64,000 nucleotides of DNA from Cystobasidium ongulense (taxonomy: Eukaryota > Basidiomycota > Cystobasidiomycetes > Cystobasidiales > Cystobasidiaceae). The stretch lies in NCBI GenBank assembly GCA_022835595.1, contig BQUP01000005.1, positions 124,001 to 188,000 of the forward strand. The letters run 5' to 3'. Within the stretch, counting starts at the first letter, position 1. Each line of letters begins with the position of its first letter. Under the pieces are notes generated by a model, which saw only the letters and a list, made by a program, of their open reading frames with translations, was not told the DNA's origin and ran no database searches. This document shows positions 21,825 to 34,609 of the stretch, one piece after another. Made by a program: the position numbers and the translations under genes.

Positions 21825-22306
21825 ATGTTTCGCAATCGATTCCCGGTTTGCAAAGTGCAAGGTAGTTTGATCAATTAAAGTGCCACTAAAACACATGTAG
21901 CATTACACCGCAAATCCACTCCTGCGATTTTGCTAGTAGTCAAATCAAATAATTTTTCAAAGCAAATTATAAGCTCTTCAGCAGCTTGACCGTTCGGATA
22001 TGTTGAAATGGCTTTAATCCCCAACTCATTGAGCCAGACTTGTTCGCTACTTATATGCCTCCGCCACAAAGAACACTGCAGCAACATGACTATTCGCCGT
22101 AATAGTAGTTTGGGTGTCAAAAGTCGAAACTTGTAAATTTCGATGGTAGTCGCGCATCACCTCAGTATGTCCCATCAAGTCAAGGGTCACATGCTCTAGT
22201 CGCATTTTCAAGAGTTTCCTGTCTTTGTTCGGGCTCAACAGCCATCAACTCATCATCTATGATACACAAGAGTGCGATATATCACAACACAATCTGTTCA
22301 AATTAA
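21825..22306. other. Convergent 3' flanks of CON-10-like and PRPS genes
   Basis: About 480 bp between two convergent genes, presumably their 3' untranslated ends. No coding or structured feature supported. Confidence 0.45.
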
Positions 22307-23908
22307 TCACGAACTCTTCTCGAACGGCTTGGGAGTGCCGGGTCGAGTAGGAGGTCTAGAAGCTTGCGAAGCCTTGACGACTCTCTGTCCCTGTTCCGTA
22401 AGTACCTCTTCTTCAGTCTGAGCATAGTCGATACGAATGGGATCCCAGAGCATAGCGTCGAATAGATAGCTAACACTCTCGCCATAATGTGATCGTCTAA
22501 TAGTTTCCGCTAAAACATGTGATATATCTAGCATTTTGATCTTATCACAATTTGCAATGTGATCTTCCTGAGGTAGTGTATTTGTGACTACTAATTGCGA
22601 AATCTTAGAATTTGTAATCTTCTCTAGTGCGTTGCTCGATAGGATGCCGTGCGTGACGAGCGCCATGACTGATTTAGCGCCTGCTTTTTCGAGATTCTCA
22701 GCAGCGAGAGCTAGTGTACCGCATGTATCTGCCATATCGTCGACGAGAATGGCAGTCTTGCCAGTGACATTGCCGACGAGAACCATTCTTGAGACTTCGT
22801 TAGCCTTTTTCCGCTCTTTGTGGAAGAGGGCGAATTCTAGATTGAGCTTGGCTGCCAATGATGATGCTCTGTTGTAATTGCCAAGTGTCAGAAAGGGAGT
22901 CATACATAATAATATAGAAGGTAAACCACGAACCTCTTGGCACCTCCGGCATCAGGAGAAACAATGACTGCATTCTCGACGTCGACAGTTTGTCTGAGGT
23001 ATTGCACCATGGTAGGTTCCGCATACAGCTGGTATTGAAAGTCTTATCAGTTTTGGGTTGTTACTATTCTCTGCTCGAAGTGAGCATGAAAAGGGAGCGT
23101 ACACTGCGGGAAAGAGAGACGCGATCAGCCATCATGCAAGCGGCATAGAAGTGTTGAACTCACTTGTCTACAGGGACATCAAAGAAGCCTTGAATCTGCG
23201 AAGCATGTAGGTCCATCGTCTGGTAGAGGTGTGTGATGGATGCAAGCCTCATAAGCAGGGCGCTCGGACATGGTCGACACTTTGAAAGACCACTCACAAT
23301 GACATGATCGACTCCACCGGATTGCAGCATATTTGCGATGAGCTTAGCGGTGATTGGAGCTCTTGACTTGTCCTTCTTGTCTTGTCGTGCGTAGGGAAAG
23401 TGAGGTAGCTGTTGAGGGTGTACAGCGTTACAAGGTGTACAACTGAGGCAAGATTGTGGGAAAACCTACGACGGCTGTAATCCTCCTGGCTGAAGCAATC
23501 TTGCAAGCATGGCACATGATCATTGTCTCCATGAGAGCAGCATTGGTGGGTGTGAACGACGAGGATGCGGTGCTGTTGTCCGTTTTTACCATGTTCAGCT
23601 CCCGGAACTGGGCGTGCAAAGGAAAGTCCGCCTCACTTCAAGATGTAGACATCTGCTTCTCGGACACTCTCTTGCAGGTCGAGGCCAATCTCTCCAGATG
23701 GCTTGCGGATGAGACCAGCATCGGACAGAGGGATTCCCAGTCTGTAAAGTGATTGCTTCGCTTCAGCTGTTGTTCTGACTTTTCTTCATGCACGCGACTG
23801 CGAACCACGGCGGGCGGACGGGACTGACCGCTTGGAAACAAGATAGGCGAGCTCTGGGTGCGCCGACCCGGTGAAGAGCTTGATGGAGTTGAAGTTGCTC
23901 GACGGCAT
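22307..23908 (-). CDS. Ribose-phosphate pyrophosphokinase (PRPP synthetase)
   Basis: Makes PRPP from ribose 5-phosphate and ATP for purine, pyrimidine, His, Trp and NAD synthesis. Eight exons: 23829-23908, 23637-23741, 23470-23572, 23298-23408, 23164-23219, 23103-23103, 22934-23028, 22307-22868; 370 residues. Motifs: [113 protein letters not shown], the PRPP-binding [10 protein letters not shown], and [18 protein letters not shown]. The Asn codon of VDN needs AA from exon 5 and T from exon 6, so exon 6 appears to be one nucleotide, flanked by TTCCCGCAG and GTACGC. The C-terminal tail (about 40 residues beyond SYLF) is longer than in yeast. Several fungal paralogues exist, so I assign no PRS number. 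Confidence 0.92.
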
Positions 23909-25124
23909 CTCTGCAGTGTTGTGACGCTGCTTGCGGTCGTAGTTGGCGGTTCGTCCAGAGGTAATCCGAGAGAGCAGAGGAAAAAGCGCCGGAAGTGTCA
24001 GCCTGAGTAGAGAGCAATCTTGAACGGAGGAAGCTCACACTCATGGCGACTCGCAAGATGTGCGCAATGAAGTAGCAAGAGCAATGATTGGAATGAAGAC
24101 AAGACGGCTGACACGCACTGCCCTTTGGTCGCCTGACTTGTCGACCAGCTTTGTTCGCTGTTCGTTTGGCTGGCTGGCTGGGCATGGGCAACTTGGACAG
24201 GCTGATTTGCAAGATACCGACATGGCACGCAAACACGGCTGCAGCTGCATCAACTCATCAAGCTATTGCTAGGTGGTAATACGAACCTTTATTACGCTAT
24301 GCAGAAACCTACGTCAAACGACTAGCTGTGCATTGTTTCACAAGGGTTATGTACACCCACTTTTATGTGACCCATACAGGTGTTTCTTTCAAGAAAACCT
24401 GCATTCCGCAGAAATCATAAGAGCACCTCTTCCGTGTCATCTTTACGACCATGCCGCTGACAGACATGGCCGCATCCAAATCTGACTTCCTCGTTATCGC
24501 ATTCAAGAATAACTGGACTATGAAGCTGCGTTCTTCCAGGTTAAACTGTATCCTTACTCTCAGAAGTTGCTGATTACGCGTCGTTGTACTGCATGGCAAT
24601 GCTATGATAGATTAGCGAACACATCGGTGTACATTGCTTGCCAATATGCAACCACCGTGTTGCTCTGGCAGAATATCCCGAAGATGCTACCGGCTCTTTG
24701 AGCGTGCCGCTTTTCAGGTCAAGAGGCATCAGACAGCTGGCGAGACTGTGTGGAAGACATACATGCCGACTCAGTTTGCGCATCAAGGACGCTTCGGTAC
24801 CATCCACCCCGGCAGACTGGTACATGCGTGTAAAGCGCGGTGTGGAGCCCCACCTTTGTATTTGAACTCAACCTTCCCGCTGTCAGAAGTAGATGGGGCA
24901 AATGACCCGTGTGTTGCAGAGTGTCATCCTCCTATCATAGTTGTCCTTCTCGAGGTTGCTCATGACTGCGCATCTTTGTGTCACATCGTCATGCCGCTCT
25001 TTGCATCTGCGACTGCGGACAGTTGTGGCGAAACTCGCTTGCGCATCCTCTTTGTGCCGTCCTGCTTTCTTGCTTTCTCTTCTCTTGTGTTCTTACACCT
25101 GCACTTTTAACCAAATCAGACAGC
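23909..25124. other. Divergent intergenic region, PRPS to FAS1 gene
   Basis: About 1.2 kb holding the two divergent promoters. C/T-rich just before the FAS1 gene start. Many short frames on both strands; none has domain resemblance or a supported start. Confidence 0.45.
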
Positions 25125-27238
25125 ATGCACATCTCTGCAGCTCTGTGCAGCGTGCTGCCTCTGCTCGCCAGCGGCGTCGCTGCAGCACCCAGCTTCCAGC
25201 TGCCATTCACCAAGTCCAAGATCGCGAACACTCCAGGACGCGGAGAGGTCATCGACTTGCAAAAATACACCATTGGACAGATCTTGAACTACACTCTGTC
25301 AAAGCACAACCAGGAGCATCATGATGGTGATCATGAACATCACGACATCGCACGAGCTCTGGAGGATCACGGTCATCCACACCATCCGCCTCTAGTCAAG
25401 CTCGCCTGGATCGTCAATCGGACTGAGTCGGTGCGTTACTTCCTACGTCTTCTAATATGCACGCACACCCTTGCTAATCCCGCCTAATACTGCGCAGATC
25501 AAGGAATACCTTTCCGATCCAGATGTGCATGTTGTAAGTTGCCACCGGCAGACATAGCATCAGCGCTGTTTTCTCATAGCTGATACATGTCGACCGTACT
25601 CGATTTCAGACGCTGTTTGCACCAGACGATGAAGCTCTTACTCCACCTGGCCATGAGAACCGCGGACCTCACGACAACGCCGTAGAAGAGGCAAGCGCCC
25701 CGCATGACCATCCTTTCTATACCTTCACCGAAGACTTCCAAGTGACCAAAGAAGGCGATGGCGACGATGACGGAGACGATAAAGACAGAGAACGTAGACG
25801 TGAATTCATCAAGAAGATCGTTACTGCCATCCTCAGATATCACATCAGTCCGGACAAGCTCTTCTTTTCGGAACTCCGAGACAAGCAAACTATCGCTACA
25901 TCGCTGAACCAAACCAAGGATCTCGGAGTTCCTTTCAGAATTAGAGCTTCTCCACGCCTTGAAATTCTACCTCCACCTCCTAGGTATGAGGTTGCCCTCA
26001 ATTTCTATTCTAGAGTTCGAAATGGACCTGCTTTGCTTGCTAAGAACGGTATTGTCTACTTGGTAGGCTTTAAGAACTCGACGGAATACAGTACTCACTG
26101 GCTAATCTGCCTCTTTATCTAGGTCTCGGCGCCCCTCTTGCCTCCCTTGACTCCATTGGATCAGCTTCTCGCTTTCCCAATCCCATTCTCCGCTCTTACC
26201 AGCGCTATTCAGCAAACCGAGCTAGACTCAGCTCTTGCTCCTTGGCTACACCACCACAAAGATCATGAAAAATCTTCTCTATCTGCTCTACTTGAAGGTG
26301 GAGGGGAGGATGAACCATCTTCGATTGCTATGGCTGTTTTAGAAGAGCTCGTTGAAGAAGCTAGAAACGCCGCTGGTCTGCCCAACTCGGACGACTTCAA
26401 GGCTTTCCCGTTCACTATCTTTGCCCCTACCAACAGGGCATTTGCACAGATTCCGTAAGTTTGCACAGACCGGACAGCATCGCTTTCACTCATTGACTAG
26501 CGCCTTTCAACAGTTTCCGAATCAGGACATTCTTGTTCTCACCTTTTGGCAAGCAGTACTTAAAGAAGCTCCTTCAGTTCCATGTCGTTCCGCAACAGAT
26601 CTTCCATACCGACTATTATCTCAACGGAACTAGAGGAGGCAAGGACGAAGCCGAAGCGATGATCTCTGAAGAAGCCGAAATGCCTAATTCACACTTTTTC
26701 GAGAAGGATTTCGAGCCTACCTCGCTTGCTGATATGCCACACTTCCGACACATGCCTATGCCAAAGCGACCTGAAGGTGGCAAGTGCAAGGCTAAAGTTA
26801 CAAGACATGTCCTACCTACCCTTCTTGGATCAGCTAAGAACGAGAGCCTAGCTGTCAATGTTTACGAATACAGACTTGGCTTTGGCAAGGGGCCACTTGT
26901 CAGGAGAATCACTGTTGGTCATGTCGGGCAAGAAGAACATGACTACTCGAAGGTCTTCATCAGTGATGGAGTCGCATGGGGAGGTGCTGTTCATGTAAGT
27001 CCCCGTTCGTCATATGGTAGCTTTGGATACCTGCTGACCGGTACTTGGAACATGCTCTTCACAGGTCATCGGCAGCCTTGTAATGCCACCTTTCGCTGGC
27101 CATCATGGCCACAACGATCACGGTGATCACGGACATCATGGTCACGATGGACACGGTCATCCAGGCCACGGTCATCACGGCCACGGCCACGATGCTCTGG
27201 CAGCAACAGTTAAATACTTCGAAAAGTTGGCTGCTTGA
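25125..27238 (+). CDS. Secreted/vacuolar fasciclin (FAS1) protein with His-rich tail
   Basis: Six exons: 25125-25430, 25498-25533, 25610-26062, 26123-26454, 26514-26994, 27065-27238; 593 residues. Residues 1-20 form a signal peptide (ALCSVLPLLASGVAAA). Two FAS1 modules are visible: the first with TLFAPDDEALTPPG and AILRYHISPDKLFF, the second with FTIFAPTNRAFAQIPF and YLKKLLQFHVVPQQIFHTDY. His-rich stretches occur near the N-terminus (EHHDGDHEHHDIARALEDHG) and at the C-terminus (HHGHNDHGDHGHHGHDGHGH), a composition that can bind Zn, Ni or Cu. No GPI signal follows the His-rich tail; the end is helical (ATVKYFEKLAA). FAS1 proteins act in adhesion or at membranes; the metal role is inference. 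Introns are 59-76 nt. Confidence 0.87.
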
Positions 27239-27575
27239 GACCAGCCCAGTGTAGCATTACATCACTTTGATCAACGTGATCCCAGATTGTAGCATCTCAT
27301 CTCTCTTTCTCTCTTTCTGTTTTCCCGTTGAAAAGACTGCCCTCCAGAACGTGCGAATTCAGGATAGCTTGGTTAAAGCATTGCAACGCAATATTAGGCC
27401 TGTCATATATATGGACCATACCGGTTCAGCGCTTTCAATTGTCTGGGTCAAAAAATGGACCGGAATTTGATTTGTGTCACCGTGCAGCGACCTGCATCTG
27501 TAAATTACTGCGACTACTCTCAACACAGTGTTTTCAATCTTCATTATTACCAAATTCAATATCCTCAAAGCAAAA
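27239..27575. other. Convergent 3' flanks of FAS1 and MetRS genes
   Basis: About 340 bp between convergent genes, A/T-rich and pyrimidine-rich near 27290-27325. Nothing else seen. Confidence 0.4.
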
Positions 27576-30093
27576 CTATTCTTGCGTTTCCGTAACCTGA
27601 ACCGCTTTCAGTTTCTCCACCAGATCGCCCAATTCGTTCTTAAGCTCTAGTAATCTCGCAACCTCAGATCCGACTTCTCCCTCCGCTTTGCCTGCTTTAA
27701 TATCTCGAACTCTAACAGCTTGATCCGCTACATCCTTTTCCTTTTGAATGAGTTCATCAGTTTTTGGACCAGTATAGACGGGTCCTTCGCTCGCTTTAGC
27801 AAGTTTCGCTTTTTGAGCTTTCTTCTTGGTCTTCTTGTTATCTTCCTCTTCTGCAGGGACAGAGCTCTTATCGCCAAATTGCTTCTTCCAAACATCTTCC
27901 ATTTCAGGCTTAATCCGCGTGAACAAATACTCTGCTTTGCCTATCTTGTGCCCGGGCAGAATGTCCTTGCCTGTGAATTCCGCAGGCACACTTCTAGCAG
28001 GCGCTGCAAGTTGACGGAGGATGGACGCCTCAGTATCGGGCATAAAGGGGTGCGCTAGGACGGAAATTAGGTAAATAAGGTTGATAGCGGTGTTGACTAG
28101 TCTTGCACAATCTTGTGGTCGTTCGTTGAAAATGTTGTTTCCTAGGTCCGATGCTTGCAGATACTGATTGCCGCGGGCAGAGACCCTCATGACGAGTTCA
28201 ATACCGTTGCGCAGGCGCATCTGTTCCATAGTCTCAACGTACTCTTTCAGAGTCTCATTGATATCCTTGTAGAGCGACTTCTCATTCTCGCCATCTTCAG
28301 ATTGGTTTTCTGGCAGGATGCTGTCGTACTTTGCGTTAACGAACTTGACCAAGCGGTTGACAAAGTTTCCAAGGTTATTTAGGAGCTCAGCATTGTGACT
28401 GGCGATGAAGCTTTTCCATGTGAACTGGCTGTCCCCTGTCTCTGGTCTGTTGGACACAAGGTAATATCGCCAGACATCGGGAGGAACACCTGTCTCTCTT
28501 GCATTCTCGCCGAAGACACCGACACCTCTTGATTTCGAAAACTTGGTTCCTTCGTACTGTAGGTACTCCGTTGTTGATATCGAGTCGAGCATGGTCCATT
28601 TGTCACCCGTTCCAAGCAGATAGCCCGGGAAGAAGAGAGTGTGGAAGACAACATTATCCTTGCCCATGAACTGATAAAGCTTGACGTTGTCTGGATTGCG
28701 CCACCACTTCTCCCATTCTTTCGTGTAGCACGCTGTAATACTAGGATAGCCAAAAGGCGCGTCAAACTAAGAAATGCACGTCAGCTGCAACTACAAGAAG
28801 CAGAGACAAAACCTGTCACTTACCCAAACATACATGACTTTATTTTCCCATCCTTTCAGAGGAACCGGTACACCCCATTTCAGATCTCTTGTCACCATGC
28901 GAGGCTTTAGACCTTCTTTAAGCCAACCCTGTGTCATGCCAACAGTATTTGCGCTCCATTCTCCTTTACTGCTGCTACTGTCTACCCAGGCCGAGATCTG
29001 CTCTTGTAGCTTGTCAAGCGCAAGTGCCAGATGCTTTGTCTCGCGGATGACGGGTTTATCACTGCATAGCTTACATCGAGGATGTATAAGCTCAAGGGGC
29101 GACAGTGGGTTCGTGCAGTTGTCGCATTGATCTCCTCGGGCATCATCGTAGCCACACTTTGGACATGTACCTTCCACGAAACGATCTGCCAAGAAGCTAT
29201 AAAGGAAGATATATCAGTTGACTCCAGATAAAAAGGAGAGATCGAGTTGCCTACCGCTGGTCTCTTTCGCAGTACAATTGCGGAATATTTTGTTCTATTA
29301 GGTGACCATTCTTGTAGAGTTTCAAGAATGCATCTTGGCAGACCCTGTGCAACGGATGTTTTCGTCAGTGAGCAATACTTTCGAGTGCAGAGATGGACGT
29401 ACTCTGTCTGTTCTGGTGTACTGGTCCGTCCAAAATAATCGAAAGAAAGATTGAACCATTCGTAAGATTCCTTGTGAATCTTGTGAAATTTATCGCATAC
29501 TACAGTAGGATGCGAAGTCAGCAAGAGGCACTGAGTTCTAGATAAGAGACCTGACTAACGTTCGCGAGGTGAGATCCCATCGGCTAATGCCCTGTTCTCG
29601 GTTGTAGTGCCGTACTCGTCGGTACCGCAGATATAGAGGGTCCGCCTGTTCTGTGTGCGGTTGTATCTTGCAAAGACATCCGCAGACATGGTCGAGCCGA
29701 TGAGATTGCCTAAATGGGGTGCATTGTTAACGCTGAAAAAGACGAGATAAGCAGCTGCCTCCTTGCAATTCTCGTTCCTGTCTATGTATACTGGTACTCA
29801 CTATGGCAAAGCGGAGGTGATGAGAACGTTTCTTTCTCCATCTTTCGGTAGGCTTTAGGTTTCCAGTCATAAGGGTGGTAGGTTATTGCATGTTCGGGTG
29901 TTCAGTACATTGTAATTCCAGAGGGCAAGTAGGGTCGAAGAGTGGCACATAAGTCAGCGAAAGCAGCGGTAACCAAGCTCAGGTCTGAACAGCCGTCTCC
30001 TCACATCTTGCCGTTCTCGGTTGCTAGCGAGACACGGACGCAGTCAGCGTTGATGGTTGATGGCATAGATGCCGATGCCGAGTCGTTTGCCAT
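27576..30093 (-). CDS. MES1: Methionyl-tRNA synthetase, cytosolic type
   Basis: Seven exons: 30005-30093, 29802-29852, 29560-29732, 29403-29499, 29255-29344, 28824-29196, 27576-28766; 687 residues. Charges tRNA(Met) for initiation and elongation. Motifs: [20 protein letters not shown] with the HIGH-type signature [20 protein letters not shown], two zinc knuckles ([10 protein letters not shown]...DQCDNC and CKLCSDKP), [14 protein letters not shown], and the KMSKS signature as [12 protein letters not shown]. The N-terminus lacks the GST-like domain of yeast Mes1. The C-terminus ([38 protein letters not shown]) looks like a WHEP helix-turn-helix RNA-binding domain. The start exon ends in ENGKI, and the splice gives [12 protein letters not shown], preserving the family pattern. 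Introns run 57-152 nt. Confidence 0.94.
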
Positions 30094-30448
30094 GGCTGCT
30101 GCTGTTGATCTTGAGTGAAGAGAGTCCAAGTCAAGGTGTCACAGACCATGCAGGCGACGTGATCGACCAGCAAAACATAGCCAGTCAAGGTGCGATGGAT
30201 CTCAACGTTGGAAGTTCTGGGAACAAGAGAAGCAATAGGTGATGATGCATCTCAAATCCGTGCAATAGGTGCAAAGGCGCGGAGTTTTGTAAACTGCAAA
30301 GTCACGATGTTTCATCCCAGACCATACCAGTCTAAATCCGCCTTCTGTCGTCTAATGGTGTACACGCGAGAGAAGGAAAGAGCTCAGAGCTAACATGAAT
30401 AAGGGGGAATCACGAGGCCGGGGGAGGGAGGTAGAGAATCGCATTTCA

Positions 30449-31549
<1,101 letters not shown>

Positions 31550-32026
31550 TGTGACTTGCTTGTGTAGATTGACGAGTAGGTGAGCCGCTAGAATTGCCCT
31601 CCTTCGCTGTCTGCCTTGTGCGCCCACCGCGCTGGCCCCAACTTTTGGCGGGCAGGGAAGGCTCGGCTAGAATTTCCTTCCAGGACCAGCGCAACGACGA
31701 GAAGTGCCGGAATAGACATTATAAGCGCGGACAGCGAACAACACAGCTACTTGCAAAGCATTACCTCTAAGGCTGATTCGACCAGCAAGCTGATTTCCTG
31801 GAATTTGTGCAAACTGATAGGAAGACACGGGAAATTCTGCCCAAGCACCGGTTGACCCACCTCGCAACGGGCGAAAGATGCATGCGGTCGTCCCAACACC
31901 TAGGTAGCATTATGTCATCGTATCGATGATAGTTGCAAACTCTGGCTGCATCGCTCTCTAGCCCTGACCTAGCATTATTGTCGATGTTTTCATCGACAGT
32001 TTCTACCGAAAATTCACAACATTACG
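31550..32026. other. Divergent promoter region, RPS14 and small unknown gene
   Basis: About 480 bp. Contains an 8-bp hairpin at 31979-31998 close to the start of the small plus-strand gene. No coding feature supported. Confidence 0.45.
31979..31998 (+). other. Perfect 8-bp stem-loop upstream of small gene
   Basis: TGTCGATG, four T, CATCGACA: a perfect inverted repeat 28 bp before the ATG of the small gene. If transcribed it would form a hairpin in the 5' leader; as DNA it could also be a dyad binding site. Either role is inference. Confidence 0.5.
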
Positions 32027-32229
32027 ATGCCGGGTCCGCTTTTCGAGTACGTCAAAGGAAGATCTCTTCAGGCTGACACGCGTTCTAATACACTGCCTTG
32101 TAACAGGCCAAAACAAAGACCACGTGCTATCGCTTCGCTCACACTTCTTCTGTCAGTCGTTCGCTAAAATCCACGAGCGACGAGCGGTCCAATGGCAAAA
32201 CTGGCCATTTGGTGTATGACCCACAGTAA
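32027..32229 (+). CDS. Small unknown protein, two exons
   Basis: Model: exons 32027-32050 and 32107-32229; 48 residues starting MPGPLFEYAKTKTTCYRFAH and ending SNGKTGHLVYDPQ. The 56-nt intron has a GTCAAA donor, a TTCTAATAC branch-like site and a TAACAG acceptor, and its removal opens a frame through the second exon. I recognise no family. The composition is basic and Ser-rich without a signal peptide. It is divergent from RPS14. Below the size that gene finders usually keep, so it could easily be missed, or it could be chance. Confidence 0.38.
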
Positions 32230-33235
32230 AGACCACATCGGGTATTCACGTGCCTTCTGATTTGACCAGCAACGTCTTTCTTGGAATACAGACCTTCTCA
32301 GCGAGAGTGACTCCCAACGTTATGGAACCTGCAACGCTTCAGACGCTACAGGAAACGGAGATCGTGTCATCACTGCTTCTACTTCCGTGGGCGGATGACT
32401 AGGTGCAGGACAGCATATTTGTTCTGCTTCAGGAGTACATCATAGGAACAATATACCAAAGGAGCATATCCTGTAAAGGCAGCTTGAGACCAGGTTTGCG
32501 CCAGTAATTAGGCACCGCGCAGTCGATAGCAGACTAGAAGTGGATAAATAGAATGCTTGACCTGGTACAGCGGACTAGCTCATCTGTTGTACCATTTCGA
32601 AACGTTCTCTGTGGTTACTACGGCAAGAGTGATTGCTCCTTCTACTGCTAGCTCGACGGTGAAGTCAGGCAAGTATCGTCCCATTCACGCCAGCTCACTC
32701 TCGGCTTCTATAACTAAAGGTTTAGAAGTCAGCGGATATGAATTCTGCTTATCAGTGTGCATCACTGTAAGCTTTCTCGCTCGCTTGTGATTTAAGGCCA
32801 GCGACCATAAGGCCTACGAAAGTGGAGAATTGCAATAGCCTATCGGTACAAGCATAAGACTCACAGAACGTATGCTTTAACAGAGTGGACTAACGAGTAT
32901 TATAACTATAGTTAAGAAGACAGGCTCGAGATAACGGAATCTGGCTGCTAGACACGGTCACGTGCGTCGGTGTTGAAGCAATGGGAGCTTCTTCCCTCAC
33001 CGGTCGAGCCTTTGAGAACCAGGCGCAGTCTATTCCGCCGACCTATCCACCAGATGAATGACCGTATCTTTAATTGTGATCCAGGTCATTGCCTGCATGC
33101 AAGCCGTGCTGTCTGCACCTTTTCGCCACATTTGCTGCGTCCGGCCTCGGTCATTGCCTCCGAAACCCGCCAGCGGGAGGTGGCTCTCTCTTCAATCTAC
33201 ACCATCTTCCCTGAAGAGGCTGAAAGAGGAGCACA
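32230..33235. other. Intergenic upstream of TAF8
   Basis: About 1 kb. A 77-codon frame at 32557-32790 lacks family resemblance. I see no repeat, RNA gene or transposon remnant. Confidence 0.4.
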
Positions 33236-34314
33236 ATGAATGCCGATTTGGCGCACGAGTGCTTGCGGAGGCTCATCTGCAGCGTACTCCGGCAGAGCGG
33301 CTTCGATGCTGCAAGTCCTGATGCGCTCGTCGAGCTCGAAGACAAGATGGGAATGCGTCAGTGACACCGCAGCCGGACGAGGCAGTAGGATAACAGAACA
33401 ACAAGCTGACATGCGTTCATCTGCCTGTCACACAGTCCTCGGTGGCCTACTTCACATCGCTCACGAGTATGCAGAGCTCGCTCGACGCACAAGGCCTGTC
33501 CCATTTGACTTTATGAAAGCATGCGACAATCAAGGCATAAGCATTGCCGAAATGGAGGATATGGTTGAAGAAAACAAAGCAATCAAGGACGAGTGTAAGC
33601 CTGCGCTCGGTCTCTTGGTATCCGGCCTAGATCGTTCCGCTGAACCCACTCGCATTTGCAGATCACGACCTGCCCATACGGCTACAAGCATCAACGTCCA
33701 CGCCCCCATCCGAAGCAGATGCTATCAAGCATTTCCTCCCTGACAGCGAAGAAGACACACACAGAAGAGCAGATTATGCCCCAGACTTTCTGCCTGTACT
33801 TCCGCCATCCCATTCGTATATGCGTACGCCAGTCTACGCCTACATCGCAACACCAGAACAGGCCGAAGTTGCTGGCATTCCCATCATTGACATGTCGCGG
33901 GCAGTCGAATATAATCAACAAGCCGATATTGAAGGCCAGTCTGCCGATGCTAGGATCTCGCAGCTAGATGCACGCATAAAGACGACTCGACTCGTCGAAG
34001 CGAGCTTGCAGAATCTCATCAGAGCAACTAGTAAAGCGAGCCAGAAGACAAAGGATGGCGCTCCTTTAGAGGAGGACATGGATGGAGATATGGCCAGCTC
34101 ACTCGTAAAGAGGAAGCAACCACGTGAGAACCTTCTACTTCTCCTCAAGAAGTACGAGCGGGATGCAGCAGTCTGCAACTTCGAATTGGAATGGTACCCA
34201 GCAGGAGGAGCCAAACCGATTATCAGCGAAGCCGTCACGAAGGATGTCATCCCGCGTACACAAGTCAATCAGTTTGCCGGACCGACGAGAAAACGAGGCC
34301 GATGGAAGGCTTAG
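33236..34314 (+). CDS. TAF8: TFIID subunit TAF8
   Basis: Three exons: 33236-33356, 33436-33594, 33662-34314; 310 residues. The N-terminal histone fold (MNADLAHECLRRLICSVLRQ, LLHIAHEYAELARRTRPVPF, FDFMKACDNQGISI) pairs with TAF10 in TFIID. It is followed by the TAF8 C-terminal signature DFLPVLPPSHSYMRTPVYAY, which in the family follows the histone fold after a short acidic linker (HFLPDSEED). A helical tail and a basic end (RKRGRWKA) may carry nuclear localisation. Intron 1 (79 nt) joins KMGM to LLGGLLHIA; the junction residues are less conserved, so this splice is slightly uncertain. Acts in the nucleus in Pol II preinitiation complex assembly. Confidence 0.85.
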
Positions 34315-34609
34315 AAAACAAAACAAACTCGACGGATAGCCGTGACTGCCAAGAAGGGGATGCAAGACGCGAATTCTCGCAATGTATCTCTACTGTAACG
34401 GTATTGTGATAGTTATACGAAGCTGCGAAATCAATAAATTTGACAATTGAACTACTGGTACAGTATACAATTCCAAGCGTCAATCGGAAGTCTATCGAAT
34501 CTCAGCCCCAATACAGCCCTGCCTATTCACTTATACTGGCGTCGTACCACGGCTACTGCCTGACTTGTTTATGGCAATGACTCATGAGACACTTTAACTA
34601 CGCAGTCAA

